Positions 28,718 to 39,859 of a DNA stretch of 64,000 bases are shown here, piece by piece. How positions within the stretch are numbered: the first letter of the stretch is position 1; each line of letters opens with the position of its first letter. A program made the translations under genes and the position numbers. The notes below the pieces were generated by a model. It did no database searches. It saw nothing but the letters and a program-made list of their open reading frames with translations, and was not told the origin of the DNA. Source of the DNA: Pseudooceanicola nitratireducens (GTDB lineage Bacteria; Pseudomonadota; Alphaproteobacteria; Rhodobacterales; Rhodobacteraceae); assembly GCF_900109195.1 (NCBI RefSeq), contig NZ_FNZG01000003.1:620001-684000 (forward strand), in the 5' to 3' direction.

Positions 28718-29202
28718 GCCCCATCGTCATCTTTCAGCACGTGCCCCTCTGGGTCTGGCTGCTGCTCGCCGGTCTGATCGCTCTTGGCCTGCGGTCCTCC
28801 CGCGACCGAACCAGTCCGGTCTGGCTGCTGATCCTGCCCTCGGCCCTGGTGTTCCTGGGCCTGCGCAGCCTGATCGCCCTGCAGGTCTCGCCTCTGGTCT
28901 GGGCGCTCTTTGCCATCGCCTATGGCCTTGGCGTCCTGCTCGGGCTGAAACTGCAACCCCGGTGGACCGTGGCGCGGTCCGGCCCAACAGTTACGCTTCG
29001 CGGCGAATACCTGACGCTGATCCTGATGCTTGCGCTTTTCGGGGTGAACTTCGCCCTTGGCATGGCGCAGGCGGTCGCGCCGCAGCTGGCCAGCTCCCTG
29101 CCTGTCCCGCATGGCTTCGCGGTGTTCGAAGGCGTGGCCTCGGGCATCTTCCTGGGGCGTGCGCTGTCTGTCCTGCGCCAGCCGCGCCACCAGATGACCT
29201 AA
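28714..29202 (+). CDS. Multi-pass membrane protein, DUF6622-like
   Basis: 162 residues with five or so hydrophobic segments (WVWLLLAGLIALGL, WLLILPSALVFLGL, WALFAIAYGLGVLLGL, LTLILMLALFGVNFAL and a short C-terminal one). It resembles small inner-membrane proteins of the DUF6622 type; function unknown. Separated from the asparaginase-like gene by 240 bp. Confidence 0.55.
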   Translation: MSPIVIFQHVPLWVWLLLAGLIALGLRSSRDRTSPVWLLILPSALVFLGLRSLIALQVSPLVWALFAIAYGLGVLLGLKLQPRWTVARSGPTVTLRGEYLTLILMLALFGVNFALGMAQAVAPQLASSLPVPHGFAVFEGVASGIFLGRALSVLRQPRHQMT

Positions 29203-29326
29203 GGCCCGCCGCCAACCAGAAGCGCCAACCGCCTGCGGGGATCCGCAGGCCACGGATCGCATGCAAGGGCCCCCGGGCCCTTGCGCCTTTGGATCAGGTC
29301 CCCGGATCAGGACCCGCGCGACACGC

Positions 29327-30037
29327 CTATTTCGACGTCACCCGTTTCGAGGCCTCGGCCGCGCTTTCCACCCGTTCGGAATAGCGGTCCACCAGGTACT
29401 CGGCCCGGCCGCGCACCAGCCAGGTGAATTTCACCAGCTCTTCCATCACGTCGACGACGCGGCGATAGAACGGCCCCTCGGCCAGGCGGTCGCCCTCTTC
29501 GTACTCAAGAAACGCCCGCGGGATCGAGCTTTGGTTCGGGATCGTCACCATCCGCATCCAGCGCCCCATGATCCGCATCTGGTTCACCGCGTTGAAGCTT
29601 TGCGACCCGCCCGAGACCTGCATCAGCGCCAGCGTCTTGCCCTGTGTCGGCCGCACCCCACCCATGGACAGCGGCAGCCAGTCCACCTGCAGCTTCATCA
29701 GCCCCGACATGGCACCATGCTGTTCCGGGGATGACCAGACCATGCCTTCCGACCAGACGGCCAGCTCGCGCAGCTCCTGCACCTTGGGGTGGTCGGTTTC
29801 GGCCGGATCGTACAGCGGCAGGCCCGCGGGATCGAAGATCCGCGTCTCGCAGCCCAGGGCCCGCAGGATCCGCTCGGCCTCCTGCACCGTTTTCCGGGAA
29901 TAGCTTTGCGGTCGCAGCGCGCCATACAGCAGCAGGATACGCGGCGGGTGGCGCGGATCGCCGGGCGCGGCAAGAAGATCGACGTCAATCGGGCTCAGCT
30001 TGTCGCCATCCAGGGCGGGCAGGTCATCACGGGTCAC
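29327..30037 (-). CDS. arsH: NADPH-dependent FMN reductase, ArsH family
   Basis: 236 residues. ArsH is a flavoprotein that oxidises trivalent organoarsenicals and reduces quinones. Flavodoxin-like features: [21 protein letters not shown] (phosphate loop, one residue trimmed), [21 protein letters not shown] and the [11 protein letters not shown] tail. The GTG at 30037 is chosen because AAAGGA lies 6 bases upstream and MTRDDLP fits the family; the longer frame covers an implausible Cys-rich extension. No arsR or arsenite pump gene is adjacent, so a general oxidative-stress role is possible. Confidence 0.85.
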   Translation of the reverse strand: MTRDDLPALDGDKLSPIDVDLLAAPGDPRHPPRILLLYGALRPQSYSRKTVQEAERILRALGCETRIFDPAGLPLYDPAETDHPKVQELRELAVWSEGMVWSSPEQHGAMSGLMKLQVDWLPLSMGGVRPTQGKTLALMQVSGGSQSFNAVNQMRIMGRWMRMVTIPNQSSIPRAFLEYEEGDRLAEGPFYRRVVDVMEELVKFTWLVRGRAEYLVDRYSERVESAAEASKRVTSK

Positions 30038-30204
30038 TTCGGGTCCTTTCGCGGCGGGGTCCTTCTCCCTGCCACGCGATGTAACGCGGCTGTGCGGCTC
30101 TTGCACCCCTTCGGCACGGATTTTCCCGCACATCGCCCCTGCGCGGACGCAAGGTCTGAACTCCGGCTCTGGACAGCAGGGACACCGCCCGCCTATCTGT
30201 CGCC

Positions 30205-30792
30205 ATGGCAAAGCTCTACTTCCACTATTCCACCATGAACGCGGGCAAATCGACCGTGTTGCTGCAGGCCTCGCACAACTACATCGAACGCGGGATGCAG
30301 ACCTATCTGCTGACCGCCCGCCTGGACGACCGCGCCGGCACCGGCCGCATTGCCAGCCGCATCGGCATCGGGGCCGAGGCCGATACCTTCACCGCCCAGG
30401 ACAACCTGTTCGACCGTATCCGCGACCGCCTTGCACAAGGCCCCTGCGCCTGTGTCTTCGTGGACGAGGCGCAGTTTCTGACCCGCGATCAGGTCTGGCA
30501 CCTGGCCCGCGCGGTGGACGACCTGAAGGTGCCGATCATGTGCTATGGCCTGCGGGTGGATTTCCTGGGCGAACTGTTCGAAGGGTCCGCCGCGCTTCTG
30601 GCCCTGGCGGATGAGATGCGCGAGGTCCGCACCATCTGTCATTGCGGCAAGAAGGCCACCATGGTCGTGCGCCGCGGCCCCGACGGCAAGGCGCTGCGCG
30701 AAGGCGCGCAGGTCCAGGTCGGCGGCAATGAAACCTATGTTTCGCTGTGTCGCCGCCACTGGCGGCAGGAGATGGGCGACCCGACCAGCTGA
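30205..30792 (+). CDS. tdk: Thymidine kinase
   Basis: 195 residues, type II thymidine kinase for the pyrimidine salvage pathway. P-loop [13 protein letters not shown], the DEAQFL magnesium-binding motif, the lasso segment [13 protein letters not shown], and four zinc ligands (CHCG pair about residue 146, C..H near the end). Divergent from arsH. Confidence 0.95.
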   Translation: MAKLYFHYSTMNAGKSTVLLQASHNYIERGMQTYLLTARLDDRAGTGRIASRIGIGAEADTFTAQDNLFDRIRDRLAQGPCACVFVDEAQFLTRDQVWHLARAVDDLKVPIMCYGLRVDFLGELFEGSAALLALADEMREVRTICHCGKKATMVVRRGPDGKALREGAQVQVGGNETYVSLCRRHWRQEMGDPTS

Positions 30793-30966
30793 ACCGACCA
30801 GCTGACAGGCCCGGCTGATCGCCCCTGCCAGCCCCCCCGGCTTGGTGGCCGTAGCTTGACAGACGGGACAAAAGGGAACCTGATCGCCCCGCGCCGGGTT
30901 CCCCCCAAGCCGCCGGGACATCCCCGTCCCGTCATGGCCTGTCCCGTCCCGTCACAGGATGACATC

Positions 30967-31950
30967 ATGCAGATCTTTGCCTGCCCGACCTGCCAGGGTC
31001 GGGTCTATTTCCACAACCTTGCCTGCAGCTGTGGCCAGGCGCTGGTCTTCTCGCCCGAGGATCAGCACATGCACGCCCTGACCGACAGCGACGCCGAAAC
31101 CACCGCCTGCTCCAACCGCGCCGACATCGGCTGCAACTGGACGGCCGAGGCGGACGGCCTGTGCCGGTCCTGCGCGATGACCCAGGTGGTGCCGGACCTG
31201 CGCGAGCCCGCGAACCTGCCGCTCTGGTCCCATGCAGAGCTGGCCAAACGTTGGGTCCTGGCCAACCTGGGCAAATGGGGCTGGTTCACCTTGTCCGATC
31301 CGGGCGCGCGCCCCGTCTTCCACATGCTGTCCGAACAGACCGCCGCCGGGGGCGAGACGATCACCATGGGCCATGCGGATGGTGAGATCACCATCAACGT
31401 CACCGAATCCAGCGATGCCGTCCTGGCCCGCCGGCAGGAAGAACTGGGTGAACTGTATCGAACCATGACCGGCCATATCCGCCACGAGATCGCGCATTTC
31501 CTGTTCCTGCGCCTGTCTGACCTGCCCGACTTCCCGCCCGCCTTCCGGGCGCTGTTCGGTGACGAGCGTGCCGATTACGGGGCCGCCCTCAAGGCGCATT
31601 ACGACGCCCCGAAACCGCCGAGCAATGATCACGTCACCAGCTATGCCACCGCCCACCCGCATGAAGACTGGGCCGAGACCATCGCCCATCTGCTGCACCT
31701 GGTGGATCTGGCCGACAGCGGCGCGGCGGCGGGGCTGATCCCCTTTGCCCCCATGGACGCCTATGCCGACACCGAAACCGACGCGATCGTCAGCCGCGCC
31801 ATCGACCTGTCGATCGCGGTGAACCATGTGAACCGGGCGCTGGACCTGCCGGATGTCTATCCCTTCGTCCTGACCGACGGGGTGCGGGGCAAGTTTGGCT
31901 TTGCCCATGGCTGGCTGCGGATGCCCAAGGGGCACGCAAGCACCGGGTGA
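30967..31950 (+). CDS. Putative zinc-binding metallopeptidase with N-terminal zinc ribbons
   Basis: 327 residues. N-terminal Cys pairs (CPTC, CSCG, then C..C..CRSC to about residue 75) form zinc ribbons; the peptidase part carries [14 protein letters not shown] (HExxH) about residue 175 and a downstream [13 protein letters not shown] with a likely third ligand. This family is often found near transglutaminase-like genes in alphaproteobacteria, as here (the next gene starts 175 bp later). The ATG at 30967 follows AGGATGACATC; the upstream extension is not supported. Confidence 0.8.
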   Translation: MQIFACPTCQGRVYFHNLACSCGQALVFSPEDQHMHALTDSDAETTACSNRADIGCNWTAEADGLCRSCAMTQVVPDLREPANLPLWSHAELAKRWVLANLGKWGWFTLSDPGARPVFHMLSEQTAAGGETITMGHADGEITINVTESSDAVLARRQEELGELYRTMTGHIRHEIAHFLFLRLSDLPDFPPAFRALFGDERADYGAALKAHYDAPKPPSNDHVTSYATAHPHEDWAETIAHLLHLVDLADSGAAAGLIPFAPMDAYADTETDAIVSRAIDLSIAVNHVNRALDLPDVYPFVLTDGVRGKFGFAHGWLRMPKGHASTG

Positions 31951-32125
31951 TACAGGGGAAAATGCGCGCCCCGCCGCGTGGAGGCTTGCGCCGGGCTTGC
32001 TTTGTCCCCCAGCCCCGTTACCGTTGGTCCATCTGCGGACCCTTCGGGGTCCGACACTCTCAGACGGGCCCGGGGGCGGCGCGGGACGCATCCCGCCCGG
32101 CCAGATGGGCGGGACAGGACGAACC

Positions 32126-35100
32126 ATGGCGATTTACGCAAGCATCTATCACCTGACGCAGTACACCTACGACCGTCCGGTGACGCTCGGGCCGCAGATC
32201 ATCCGGTTGCGCCCCGCCCCGCATAGCCGCACGCGGGTGATCTCGCATTCGCTCAAGGTCTCGCCGGGCGGTCACTTCGTGAACCACCAGCAGGACCCCT
32301 ATGGCAACTGGCTGGCGCGGTTTGTCTTCCCCGAGCCCGTGCGCGAATTCAAGATCGAGGTCGACCTGGTCGCGGACATGACCGTCTACAACCCCTTCGA
32401 CTTCTTCGTCGATGAAACGGCGGAAACCTGGCCCTTCGACTATCCGGCGGAACTGACCGAGGATCTGTCGATCTACCGCAAGCCCGAGCCGCTGACGCCC
32501 CTGGTCACCGCCTTCCTTGACCAGATCGACCGGAGCGAGGCCCGCACCGTCGATTTCCTGGTCGAACTGAACCGCCGTGTTTCCGAGGCCGTCGATTACA
32601 CCATCCGGATGGAGCCGGGGGTGCAGACGCCCGAGGAAACGCTGACGGTCAAGTCGGGCTCTTGCCGCGACAGTTCCTGGCTGCTGGTGCAACTGCTGCG
32701 CAACCTTGGTTTTGCCGCGCGGTTCGTCTCGGGCTACCTGATCCAGCTGAAGCCGGATCTGCAGGCGCTGGACGGCCCGTCTGGAACCGATCACGATTTC
32801 ACCGACCTGCACGCCTGGGTCGAGGTCTACCTGCCCGGCGCGGGCTGGATCGGCTTTGATCCAACCTCGGGCCTGATGACCGGGGAATCGCACATCCCCC
32901 TGGCCGCCACGCCGCATTACCAGAACGCGGCCCCCATTGTGGGCGGCTATTCCTCGGCCGGGGCACCTGAGGTCGATTTCAACTTCGACATGCAGATCCG
33001 CCGCGTGGCCGAACATCCGCGCATCACGAAACCCTTCTCGGACGAGGCGTGGGAGCGTCTGAACGCCCTTGGCCGACATGTGGACGAGCGGCTGACCGCC
33101 GGCGACGTGCGCCTGACCATGGGCGGAGAACCGACATTCGTGTCGATCGACGATTTCCAGTCCCCGGAATGGAACACCGAAGCCGTCGGCCCGCAGAAAC
33201 GTGCGCTGGCGGATACGCTGATCCGCCGGCTGCAGGGCCGCTTCGCGCCCGGTGGCTTCCTGCACTACGGTCAGGGCAAGTGGTATCCGGGCGAAAGCCT
33301 GCCGCGCTGGACCTTCTCGCTCTACTGGCGCAACGACGGTCAGCCGGTCTGGAAAAACCCCGATCTGATCGCCAAGGAAGACACCCCCGCCCCCGCTACG
33401 GCCGACGACGCCGGCCGCTTCATGGGCAAGTTCGCCGAGGCTCTGGGCCTCGATGCCGGATACGCCCAGCCCGCGTTTGAGGACCCGGCGGAATGGATCC
33501 TGAAGGAATCCAACCTGCCCCCCAATGTCACACCCGAGAATTCCAAGCTGAAGAACCCCGAGGACCGCGCGCGATACGCCCGGGTCTTCAACCGCGGGCT
33601 CAATGACCCGGCGGGGTACGTTCTGCCGATCCAGCGCTGGCAGGCCAAGGCGTCCAAGTGGCGGTCCGAGCTGTGGAAGCCTCGGCGCGGCAACCTTTAC
33701 CTGATCCCCGGTGACAGCCCCGTGGGCTTCCGCCTGCCGCTTGGCGCGCTGCCGCATATAGCGCCCGCGCATTACCCCTATTCCTACCCCGCCGATCCGA
33801 CCGTGGATCGCGGTGCCCTGCCCGATTTCCACGCCCAGATCGCCGAACGCCGCCGCGCCGTGCAGGAGGAAATCGACCGCATCGCGGCGGAGGAAGCCGA
33901 AGACCGCGCCCGCCTGATGCCTGACGTGAGCCCCGGCCACGACCAGCCGTCCCAGCCCGGCCAGCAGGCGGCGGACACCCGCCAGAAGGTTGTCTTGCAG
34001 GAGGGCGGCGATCCCGAAACCGGGGCCGTGCGCACCGCCATCGCCATTGAACCCCGCGACGGGCGGCTGTGCCTTTTCATGCCGCCCTGCGACAGCCTGG
34101 AAGACTACCTGGAACTGCTGGCCGCGGCCGAGGATACGGCGGCGGAACTGAACCTACCGATCCATATCGAGGGCTACTCGCCCCCCTCTGACCCGCGCCT
34201 GAACAACATCCGCGTCGCCCCCGATCCGGGCGTGATCGAGGTCAACATCCACCCCGCCCATTCCTGGGAAGACTGCGTAGCCACGACCGAGGCCATCTAT
34301 GAAGAGGCGCGGCAATCTCGCCTGGGGGCCGACAAGTTCATGATCGACGGGCGGCACACCGGTACCGGCGGCGGCAACCATATCGTCTTTGGCGGGGCCA
34401 CGACCAACGACAGCCCCTTCCTGCGCCGCCCCGATCTGCTGAAATCGCTGATCCTGATCTGGCAGCGGCATCCCTGCCTGTCCTACCTGTTCTCGGGCCT
34501 CTTTATCGGCCCGACGTCACAGGCCCCGCGCATCGACGAGGCGCGGCATGACACGCTGTATGAACTGGAAATCGCCTTGGCGCAGATCCAGTCGCCCGAC
34601 ATGGGGCCGCCCCCGCCGTCCTGGCTGGTGGACCGGCTGCTGCGCAACATGCTGACGGATGTCACCGGCAACACGCACCGGGCCGAGATCTGCATCGACA
34701 AGCTCTATTCCCCCGATGGCCAGACCGGACGCCTTGGCCTTGTGGAATTCCGCGGGTTTGAAATGCCGCCCGATGCCCGCATGTCCCTGGCCCAGCAGGT
34801 GCTGCTGCGCGCCATCATCGCGCGCTGCTGGGAGAAGCCCGTGACCGGCAAGCCCGTCAGATGGGGCACCGTCCTGCACGACCGTTTCATGCTGCCGCAT
34901 TACCTGTGGGAAGATTTCCTGAGCCTGCTGGGCGACCTGCGCGCCCATGGCTATGACCTTGATCCCACCTGGTTCGAGGCCCAGGCCGAGTTCCGCTTCC
35001 CCTTCTGCGGCCAGATCGAGGCCGAGGGCGTGCACCTTGAGGTCCGCCAGGCGCTGGAGCCTTGGCATGTGCTGGGCGAAATGGGCGCGATCGGCGGCAC

Positions 35101-35548
35101 GGTGCGCTATACCGACAGTTCGGTCGAACGGCTTCAGGTCAAGATGACCACACTGCATCAGGACCGCTATCGCATCATGGTCAACCGCCGCCCCGTGCCG
35201 CTGGCCCGAACTGGCACCTCTGGCGTCAGTGTCGGCGGCGTCCGGTTCAAGGCCTGGCAACCGCCCGAGGCGCTGCATCCCACCCTGCCCGTCAACGCGC
35301 CGCTGACCTTTGACATCTACGATGACTGGACCGGCCGGGCGCTTGCGGGCTGCACCTATCACGTCGCCCATCCGGGCGGGCGCAACTACGACACCTTCCC
35401 CGTCAACGGCTACGAGGCCGAGGCGCGCCGCCTGGCCCGGTTCGAACCGCATGGCCATGCCCCCGCGCCATACCGCCCGCAGCCGGAAATCCCGCACCCG
35501 GAATTTCCAATGACACTTGACCTTCGCCGCCCGCCGGGATTGGAGTAA
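32126..35548 (+). CDS. Transglutaminase-like protein with DUF2126
   Basis: 1140 residues. N-terminal transglutaminase N domain, then a papain-fold transglutaminase core with [10 protein letters not shown] (Cys180), [11 protein letters not shown] (His) and GFDPTSG (Asp), so the triad is intact. From about residue 330 runs DUF2126 ([15 protein letters not shown], one residue trimmed, onward), rich in WYPGE/LPRW and GTGGGNHI motifs. First gene of a three-gene operon with an ATP-grasp/alpha-E fusion and a second transglutaminase. The set is conserved in many bacteria and predicted to modify or ligate a peptide, but no substrate is known. AGGA precedes the ATG. Confidence 0.88.
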   Translation: MAIYASIYHLTQYTYDRPVTLGPQIIRLRPAPHSRTRVISHSLKVSPGGHFVNHQQDPYGNWLARFVFPEPVREFKIEVDLVADMTVYNPFDFFVDETAETWPFDYPAELTEDLSIYRKPEPLTPLVTAFLDQIDRSEARTVDFLVELNRRVSEAVDYTIRMEPGVQTPEETLTVKSGSCRDSSWLLVQLLRNLGFAARFVSGYLIQLKPDLQALDGPSGTDHDFTDLHAWVEVYLPGAGWIGFDPTSGLMTGESHIPLAATPHYQNAAPIVGGYSSAGAPEVDFNFDMQIRRVAEHPRITKPFSDEAWERLNALGRHVDERLTAGDVRLTMGGEPTFVSIDDFQSPEWNTEAVGPQKRALADTLIRRLQGRFAPGGFLHYGQGKWYPGESLPRWTFSLYWRNDGQPVWKNPDLIAKEDTPAPATADDAGRFMGKFAEALGLDAGYAQPAFEDPAEWILKESNLPPNVTPENSKLKNPEDRARYARVFNRGLNDPAGYVLPIQRWQAKASKWRSELWKPRRGNLYLIPGDSPVGFRLPLGALPHIAPAHYPYSYPADPTVDRGALPDFHAQIAERRRAVQEEIDRIAAEEAEDRARLMPDVSPGHDQPSQPGQQAADTRQKVVLQEGGDPETGAVRTAIAIEPRDGRLCLFMPPCDSLEDYLELLAAAEDTAAELNLPIHIEGYSPPSDPRLNNIRVAPDPGVIEVNIHPAHSWEDCVATTEAIYEEARQSRLGADKFMIDGRHTGTGGGNHIVFGGATTNDSPFLRRPDLLKSLILIWQRHPCLSYLFSGLFIGPTSQAPRIDEARHDTLYELEIALAQIQSPDMGPPPPSWLVDRLLRNMLTDVTGNTHRAEICIDKLYSPDGQTGRLGLVEFRGFEMPPDARMSLAQQVLLRAIIARCWEKPVTGKPVRWGTVLHDRFMLPHYLWEDFLSLLGDLRAHGYDLDPTWFEAQAEFRFPFCGQIEAEGVHLEVRQALEPWHVLGEMGAIGGTVRYTDSSVERLQVKMTTLHQDRYRIMVNRRPVPLARTGTSGVSVGGVRFKAWQPPEALHPTLPVNAPLTFDIYDDWTGRALAGCTYHVAHPGGRNYDTFPVNGYEAEARRLARFEPHGHAPAPYRPQPEIPHPEFPMTLDLRRPPGLE

Positions 35549-35566
35549 CATCCCCAAGAGGATGCC

Positions 35567-37978
35567 ATGACAAAACCCACCCCGACGGACCTGGGCAGCC
35601 CGCTGCTTGCCGATTACGCGCTGTCCGACAGCGTCGCGGACGAGCTGTTCGACAGTTCGGGCCGGATGCGTCCGGTCTGGGTGCCTTTCCTCAAGGCCCT
35701 GTCCGCGCTGCCGGTGCCCGCCCTGCGGGCCAAGTTCGAACGCGGGCGGCAGTACCTGCGCGATGCGGGGGTCTATTTCCGGCAGTATTCCGATGATCCG
35801 CTGAACGAACGCGACTGGCCGCTGTCGACCATGCCGGTGCTGCTGCACGAAACGGAATGGGACCAGATCTGCCGCGGGCTGGACCAGCGCGCCAACCTGC
35901 TGGAACAGGTGATGGCCGACCTCTATGGCCCCGGGCTTTTGATGCAGCAGGGCCATCTGCCGCCCCGCCTGGTGACCGAGAACCCGCATTGGCACCGCCC
36001 CATGGTCGGGATCCAGCCGCGCGGCGGGCACTACCTGCATTTCCTCGCGTTCGAGATCGGGCGATCCCCGGACGGCAGCTGGTTCGTGCTGGGCGACCGG
36101 ACGCAGGCCCCTTCCGGCGCGGGCTTTGCGCTGGAAAACCGCATGGCTATGCGCCACGTCTTCCCCGAGGATTACCCCCGCGCCTATACGCATCGCTTTG
36201 CCGGCTTCTTCGAAAACTTCCGCAAGGCGCTGGAACAGCTGGCCACCACCAACCGCACGGAATCGCATCAGTTCGGCCTGCTGACCCCGGGCCGCGCCAA
36301 CGACGCCTTCTTCGAACACCTCTATATCGCGCGCTATCTTGGGATGCTGCTTCTGGAAGGCGAGGACATCGTGGTGCAGAACGGCCAGGCCATGGTCCGC
36401 ACCATCGACGGGCCTGTGCCCCTGGGGCTGCTCTGGCGGCGGATCGACAGCAACTTTGCCGACCCGCTGGAGCTGGACCCCGACAGCCAGATCGGCGTGC
36501 CGGGGCTGGTGGATGCCGTGCGCTCGGGCAGCCTTGCCATGGTCAATGCGCTTGGCTCGGGCGTGCTGGAGACGCGGGCGCTGATGGCCTTTCTGCCGCG
36601 CATCTGCCAACAGCTGACCGGCGCGCCGCTTGAGATGCCCAATATCGCCACCTGGTGGTGCGGCGACGAAAGCGCCCGCGCCTATGTGCGCGACAACATG
36701 GACCGGATGATGATCGCCCCCGCCCTGGCGGTCGACCTGCCCTTTGACAGCAATTCCGAAACCGTGCGCGGGGCCGAACCCGAGATCGTCGATCTTCTGG
36801 ACACCCCCGCCCCCGACCTTGTGGGCCAGGAGGCGGTCAGCCTGTCGACCACACCCGCCTGGGTGGATGACGAAAACGGCCCGCGCCTGACCCCCTGCCC
36901 GATGACCGTGCGGGTCTTCACCGCCCGGACCGAAAAGGGCTGGCAGTTCCTGCAGGGCGGTTACGCCCGGATCGGCCCCGAGGGCGACGCCAACGCCCTG
37001 GCCATGCAGCGCGGCGGGTCGGTGGCGGATGTGCAGATCATCTCGGACAGGCCGGTGCCGGAACCCACGGTTCCAAAGGCCGCGCCCGATGCGACCGGGG
37101 TGCGCCGGGTGCGCACCGAATCCGCCGCCCTGCCGTCGCGGGCGGCCGACAACCTGTATTGGCTGGGCCGCTACATCGTCCGCTTTGAAGAGGCCGCGCG
37201 CCTGCTTCGCGCCTATCACCTGCGCCTGGCGGTGACCGACCGCACCGACGACGCCCTGCTGACGCTGATCGCCAAGGCCCTGAAGGCCGTCGACATTTCC
37301 GTCGACGCGCCGATCCCAGCCGGGCTGCGCGACCGGCTGTTCGCGGCGCATGGCTGTGCGTCCAAGATCCGCGACCGGTTTTCCCCCGACGGCTGGGATG
37401 CGCTGAACGACCTGGTCAAGACCACGCGCCAGATGGTCGATACCGCCACCCCGGGCGACGATGCCGCCCGCGCCATGTCGGTGCTGCTGCGCAAGACCGC
37501 CGGCTTTTCCGGGATCGTGACCGAAAACATCTATCGCTTCTATGGCTGGCGCTTCCTGTCGATCGGTCGCGCGCTGGAACGGACCGACAGCCTGGCCGCC
37601 GCCCTGCAGCACTTTGCCCCCGAGGACGCGCCGGAAGGCGCCTTGGAGGTCGCGCTGGCCGTGGCCGATGGCACCATGTCGCATCGCCGCCGCTATGCGC
37701 TGGAACCGACCCGCGACAGCGTCGTCGACCTGCTGGCCCATGACACCGGCAACCCCCGGTCGCTGCTGTTCCAGATCCGCGAAATGCAGCGCCTGGCCGA
37801 GGATCTGCCCGGTGCCACGCTTTCGGCCCGGCCCACGGCGCTGGTGCGGGAACTTCTGCCCGTGCGCACCCAGCTTGAGATCCTGTCGCCCGAGGCGCTG
37901 ACCACCGCGGTTCTGGGCGACATCCGCACAGCCGTCGCCCGCATGTCCGACCGCCTGGCCGAAGCGCATCTGAGGTGA
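35567..37978 (+). CDS. Circularly permuted ATP-grasp fused to alpha-E (DUF403) domain
   Basis: 803 residues. Residues about 20-475 match the circularly permuted type 2 ATP-grasp family (LLHETEWDQICRGLDQRANL, HYLHFLAFEIGRSPDGSWFV, one residue trimmed, TWWCGDESAR). Residues about 510-800 are the all-helical alpha-E/DUF403 domain (SRAADNLYWLGRYIVRFEEA, FYGWRFLSIGRALERTD). The two are separate genes in many bacteria; here they are fused. ATP-grasp enzymes make amide bonds, so the protein may attach or build a small peptide used by the flanking transglutaminases. 18-bp gap from the upstream gene. Confidence 0.88.
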   Translation: MTKPTPTDLGSPLLADYALSDSVADELFDSSGRMRPVWVPFLKALSALPVPALRAKFERGRQYLRDAGVYFRQYSDDPLNERDWPLSTMPVLLHETEWDQICRGLDQRANLLEQVMADLYGPGLLMQQGHLPPRLVTENPHWHRPMVGIQPRGGHYLHFLAFEIGRSPDGSWFVLGDRTQAPSGAGFALENRMAMRHVFPEDYPRAYTHRFAGFFENFRKALEQLATTNRTESHQFGLLTPGRANDAFFEHLYIARYLGMLLLEGEDIVVQNGQAMVRTIDGPVPLGLLWRRIDSNFADPLELDPDSQIGVPGLVDAVRSGSLAMVNALGSGVLETRALMAFLPRICQQLTGAPLEMPNIATWWCGDESARAYVRDNMDRMMIAPALAVDLPFDSNSETVRGAEPEIVDLLDTPAPDLVGQEAVSLSTTPAWVDDENGPRLTPCPMTVRVFTARTEKGWQFLQGGYARIGPEGDANALAMQRGGSVADVQIISDRPVPEPTVPKAAPDATGVRRVRTESAALPSRAADNLYWLGRYIVRFEEAARLLRAYHLRLAVTDRTDDALLTLIAKALKAVDISVDAPIPAGLRDRLFAAHGCASKIRDRFSPDGWDALNDLVKTTRQMVDTATPGDDAARAMSVLLRKTAGFSGIVTENIYRFYGWRFLSIGRALERTDSLAAALQHFAPEDAPEGALEVALAVADGTMSHRRRYALEPTRDSVVDLLAHDTGNPRSLLFQIREMQRLAEDLPGATLSARPTALVRELLPVRTQLEILSPEALTTAVLGDIRTAVARMSDRLAEAHLR

Positions 37979-37981
37979 TCC

Positions 37982-38863
37982 ATGCGCTATGACATCACCC
38001 TGAACATCGACTACCGCTATAGCCATCCGACTGACCGGACGCGCAACCTTTTGCGGATCCTGCCCCATGACCTGCCGGGCACGCAGGTGATCGGTGACTG
38101 GACGCTGGCGCTGACCCCGCGCCCTTCGGAACAGGCGCATTTCACCGATTTCTTCGGCAATACCGTCACCTCGGCCGTCTGGCATTATCCGATCGACGCG
38201 GTGCAGATCAGCCTGTCGCTGCAGGCCGAGCGTCTCCGCTCGGATCCCTTCCTGTCGCTGGCGGCCCCGCTGTCACGCTTGGGTCAGGACTTGGCGGCGC
38301 TACGCGATGTCTCGGCCCGGTCGCCCCTGCATTTCACCGCTGCCTCGCGCCGCACGCCCGCCCATGCCGGCATGGGTGACTTCGCCCGTGCCGCGCTGCG
38401 CCCGGGCATGTCCGCCGCCGATGCGGTGCGCGCCATCGGCCGGGCGATCCACCGGCATATGGAGTTTTCAGACAAGGCCACCGACGTGGACACCCCCGCC
38501 GCCGTCGCCTTTGAAAAACGCGCAGGGGTCTGCCAGGATTTCACCCATATCATGATCACCTGCCTGCGGGCCGTGGGCATTCCTGCGGGCTATGTCTCGG
38601 GGTTTCTGCGGACCTTCCCGCCGCCGGGCAAGGAAAAGCTGGTCGGCGTCGATGCCATGCACGCCTGGGTCTGCGCCTGGGTCGGGCCAGAAATCGGCTG
38701 GCTGGAGTTCGATCCCACCAATAACCAGGGCGTCGGTGTCGACTATGTCACCATCGGCTATGGCCGCGACTATGACGATGTAGCCCCGGTCTGCGGTGCG
38801 ATGCGCAGCATGGGTGACCAAAGCTCCAAGCAATCGGTGGATGTGGCCGAGGTCGCCGATTGA
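37982..38863 (+). CDS. Transglutaminase family protein
   Basis: 293 residues. Transglutaminase N domain (YDITLNIDYRYSHPTDRTRN), then the core with RAGVCQDFTH (Cys184), DAMHAWVCAWV (His) and WLEFDPTNN (Asp). It starts 3 bp after the upstream stop, with GAGGTG as ribosome site, and closes the operon. In other genomes such operons may also carry an Anbu-type proteasome-like protease; none is seen here. Confidence 0.9.
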   Translation: MRYDITLNIDYRYSHPTDRTRNLLRILPHDLPGTQVIGDWTLALTPRPSEQAHFTDFFGNTVTSAVWHYPIDAVQISLSLQAERLRSDPFLSLAAPLSRLGQDLAALRDVSARSPLHFTAASRRTPAHAGMGDFARAALRPGMSAADAVRAIGRAIHRHMEFSDKATDVDTPAAVAFEKRAGVCQDFTHIMITCLRAVGIPAGYVSGFLRTFPPPGKEKLVGVDAMHAWVCAWVGPEIGWLEFDPTNNQGVGVDYVTIGYGRDYDDVAPVCGAMRSMGDQSSKQSVDVAEVAD

Positions 38864-38905
38864 CCCCGGCCCCATCCGATCAGGGACCAGATCAGGGGCC
38901 GGCCC

Positions 38906-39859
38906 CTAACTGACCTTGTTGGGCACCCTATCCCCGGCAAAGTAGGCGCGCAGGTTTTCAACCGCCATCAGCCCCATGTCCTCGCGCACCTCTTGCGATG
39001 CGGTGCCAAGATGCGGCAGCAGGGTGACGTTTTCCATCTTCAGCAACCCAGGTGAGACCTTGGGTTCCTGTTCGTAGACATCCAGCCCCGCGCCCGCGAT
39101 CTGGCCGTCCTGCAGGGCGGTGACCAGCGCGGCCTCGTCCACGATATTGCCACGGGCGATATTGACCAGGATGGCATGGGGCTGCATCGCGGCCAGCACA
39201 TCGGCATTGATCAGATGATGGGTGTCGTCGCCACCAGGCGTCGCCACGACCAGCACATCGGCGCGCGCCGCGACCTCGGACAGCGGGGCCTGGGTTGCGG
39301 GGAAATCCACCGCCTTTTCGGACCGGTTGGCGTAAAGCACCTCCATCCCGAAACCGAAATGACAGCGCCGCGCGATGGCCTGGCCGATCCGGCCCATGCC
39401 GACCACGCCCACGGTCTTCCCGCTAAGATGCAGGCCCAGCAACTGGGTCGGGTGCCAGCCCTCCCACTGACCGGCGCGGACCATCCTTTCGCCCTCGCCC
39501 GCGCGGCGGGCGGTCATCAGCATCAGCGTCATGGCAATATCGGCGGTGGCATCGGTCACGGCACCGGGGGTGTTCGACACCGTCACGCCATGCGCGGCAC
39601 AGGCCGCCACGTCGATGTGGTTATAGCCCACGCCGAAGTTGGCCACCATCTTGCAACGCGGGCGGCCGAAGTCGGCCAGCATCTCGGACCCGATGGTATC
39701 GCCAAGCGTGATCATCATCCCGTCATAGACGGCAAAGCCCGCACGGATTTCCCCCGGCGACATCGGTTTGTTGCTGTCGCGCACCTCGATATCGAACAAG
39801 GCCTCGGCGGCCGCCAGCGTCCGCGGCGGCATCGGTCGGCTTATCAGAACCCGTTTCAA
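38906..39859 (-). CDS. 2-hydroxyacid dehydrogenase (glyoxylate/hydroxypyruvate reductase type)
   Basis: 317 residues, NAD(P)-dependent D-2-hydroxyacid dehydrogenase family. NAD-binding GxGxxG as VGVVGMGRIGQAIARR, catalytic Arg in VNIARGNIVDEAAL, Glu in DVYEQEP and His in LLPHLGTAS. Likely reduces glyoxylate or hydroxypyruvate. Its ATG overlaps the stop of the CsaA-like gene (39856-39859). Confidence 0.9.
   Translation of the reverse strand: MKRVLISRPMPPRTLAAAEALFDIEVRDSNKPMSPGEIRAGFAVYDGMMITLGDTIGSEMLADFGRPRCKMVANFGVGYNHIDVAACAAHGVTVSNTPGAVTDATADIAMTLMLMTARRAGEGERMVRAGQWEGWHPTQLLGLHLSGKTVGVVGMGRIGQAIARRCHFGFGMEVLYANRSEKAVDFPATQAPLSEVAARADVLVVATPGGDDTHHLINADVLAAMQPHAILVNIARGNIVDEAALVTALQDGQIAGAGLDVYEQEPKVSPGLLKMENVTLLPHLGTASQEVREDMGLMAVENLRAYFAGDRVPNKVS

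Noticed and set aside
32060-33940. 626-codon minus-strand open frame
   Set aside because: Antisense of the transglutaminase/DUF2126 gene.
34517-38185. 1222-codon open frame on the minus strand
   Set aside because: Lies opposite the DUF2126 and ATP-grasp genes; composition typical of antisense frames in high-GC genomes.
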